This document shows, piece after piece, positions 6,049 to 6,600 of a DNA stretch of 6,600 nucleotides (position 1 is the first letter of the stretch; each line of letters begins with the position of its first letter). The stretch lies in assembly GCA_025454715.1 (NCBI GenBank), contig JALONY010000099.1, positions 1 through 6,600 on the forward strand, read 5' to 3'. A program made the translations under genes and the position numbers. The notes below the pieces were generated by a model. It was given only the letters and a program-made list of their open reading frames with translations, was not told the DNA's origin and did no database searches. Source of the stretch: Anaerolineae bacterium. GTDB lineage: Bacteria > Chloroflexota > Anaerolineae > Aggregatilineales > Phototrophicaceae.

Positions 6049-6115
6049 ACCGGACGGCATGGGCGGCTTTTACGCCCTCGCCAGCATTGCCCCATTTGTG
6101 GAGGGAACCCCAATC
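6049..6115 (+). promoter_or_regulatory. ribozyme-to-glmS linker with ribosome-binding site
   Basis: GGAGGG (6100-6105) is the ribosome-binding site, 10 bases before the ATG at 6116. Upstream, GGGCG (6061-6065) and CGCCC (6073-6077) form a small hairpin with a 7-base loop. GGACGGCA (6052-6059) is complementary to 5951-5958 in the P3 region. TGTGGAGGGA (6097-6106), which includes the ribosome-binding site, is perfectly complementary to 5968-5977 in the P3-P4 joining segment. No protein-coding signal is seen here. Confidence 0.7.
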
Positions 6116-6600
6116 ATGTGCGGAATCGTCGGCTACGTCGGCCCCAATGACGCTGCGCCCATCATCCTCGACGGCCTCGCCCGTCTCGAATATCGCGGCT
6201 ACGACAGTGCCGGAATCGCGGTGCAGAACGGCGGCGGGGTGCACATCCGCCGCGATGTCGGCAAGCTGAGCAACCTGCGCGCCAAAGTGGCCGCCCAGCC
6301 CATCGACGGGCACATCGGCATCGGGCACACGCGCTGGGCGACCCACGGCGTGCCCGCCGAGCGCAACGCCCACCCGCACATCGGCATGGATGGCCGTTTC
6401 GTGCTGGTGCACAACGGCATCGTCGAGAATTATTTGCCCCTGCGCGAGATGTTGGTGGCCGAGGGCGTCACGTTCAGCAGCGAGACCGATACCGAGGTCA
6501 TCGTCCACCTGATCGAAAAGTATGCCCGCGAACTCGGCACCGACACCGAAGAACAGGTCATCGCCGCGGTGCGCGCCGCCGTCAGCACCCTGACCGGCGC
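6116..6600 (+). CDS. glmS: glutamine-fructose-6-phosphate aminotransferase (isomerizing), N-terminal part
   Basis: Glucosamine-6-phosphate synthase converts fructose-6-phosphate and glutamine to glucosamine-6-phosphate and glutamate, the first committed step to UDP-GlcNAc for peptidoglycan and other envelope sugars. Only the first 161 codons are in the window; the frame is open at the right edge. The family is usually about 600 residues, so the isomerase (SIS) domains lie beyond. What is seen is most of the class-II glutamine amidotransferase domain. It begins MCGIVGYVG, with C2 becoming the N-terminal nucleophile after Met removal. It continues [12 protein letters not shown] (24-35), GHTRWATHG (70-78), NAHPH (84-88), HNGIVEN (99-105) and SETDTEV (122-128). 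The start at 6116 is fixed by the mandatory Met-Cys-Gly and by GGAGGG 10 bases upstream. The catalytic and glutamine-binding motifs look intact. It is the first gene after the ribozyme and is expected to be feedback-regulated by its product. Confidence 0.98.
   Translation, partial: MCGIVGYVGPNDAAPIILDGLARLEYRGYDSAGIAVQNGGGVHIRRDVGKLSNLRAKVAAQPIDGHIGIGHTRWATHGVPAERNAHPHIGMDGRFVLVHNGIVENYLPLREMLVAEGVTFSSETDTEVIVHLIEKYARELGTDTEEQVIAAVRAAVSTLTG

Noticed and set aside
5881..6269. Two overlapping + strand open frames (5881-6150 and 5937-6269)
   Set aside because: They run through the ribozyme and into glmS in the wrong frame, lack family motifs, and are explained by the structured RNA.
5699..6508. 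269-codon open frame on the - strand over the hydrolase end, leader and glmS
   Set aside because: It is antisense to glmS and to the ribozyme and has no domain signal. It is a chance frame in GC-rich DNA.
1..6600. Insertion sequences, CRISPR arrays, tRNA genes or a defence island
   Set aside because: No transposase, terminal inverted repeats with target duplications, regularly spaced direct repeats or tRNA-like fold was seen. The STAND protein alone does not justify a defence call.

Overview
The window is GC-rich, all supported genes lie on the + strand, and no mobile element, tRNA, rRNA or CRISPR array is visible. A single giant protein fusing a Hanks-type kinase, a STAND ATPase and TPR repeats, together with the general gene style, suggests a Chloroflexota bacterium (Anaerolineae-like). 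That placement is an inference from family resemblance and could be wrong.

Layout. A small acidic hypothetical gene (1-360, possibly cut at its 5' end) is followed by a strong GC-rich hairpin. After a short AT-richer gap comes a 1255-residue kinase-STAND-TPR regulator (540-4307), closed by a clear intrinsic terminator (4325-4359). Next is a two-gene operon with a near-consensus sigma-70-type promoter buried in inverted repeats. It encodes a winged-helix regulator (4427-4990) and, overlapping it by ATGA, an alpha/beta hydrolase (4987-5763). The rest is the start of glmS (6116 to beyond 6600), which encodes glucosamine-6-phosphate synthase, preceded by a long structured leader.

The most notable element is in that leader. 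Bases 5869-6048 carry the core of a glmS ribozyme, the self-cleaving riboswitch that uses glucosamine-6-phosphate as cofactor. The GACGAGG core strand, the AUCGA segment, the CGGAUGCC segment, P1, P3 with its P3.1 pseudoknot, and P4 plus P4.1 capped by a GNRA tetraloop can all be drawn. Relative to the Bacillus-type sequence, the cleavage-site helix has CC changed to UU on one strand and GG changed to AA on the other, which preserves pairing. The leader also holds features not expected in a minimal glmS ribozyme: a second complete P3/P3.1 register, an about 30-nt P3-P4 joining segment containing a 10-nt perfect complement of the glmS ribosome-binding site, and an upstream inverted repeat whose arms can invade P1.

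How the parts work together. The kinase-STAND-TPR protein is probably a stand-alone signalling protein. The regulator and hydrolase form a small, probably autoregulated operon. glmS makes glucosamine-6-phosphate for cell-envelope amino sugars and is expected to be feedback-controlled by its own product through the ribozyme.
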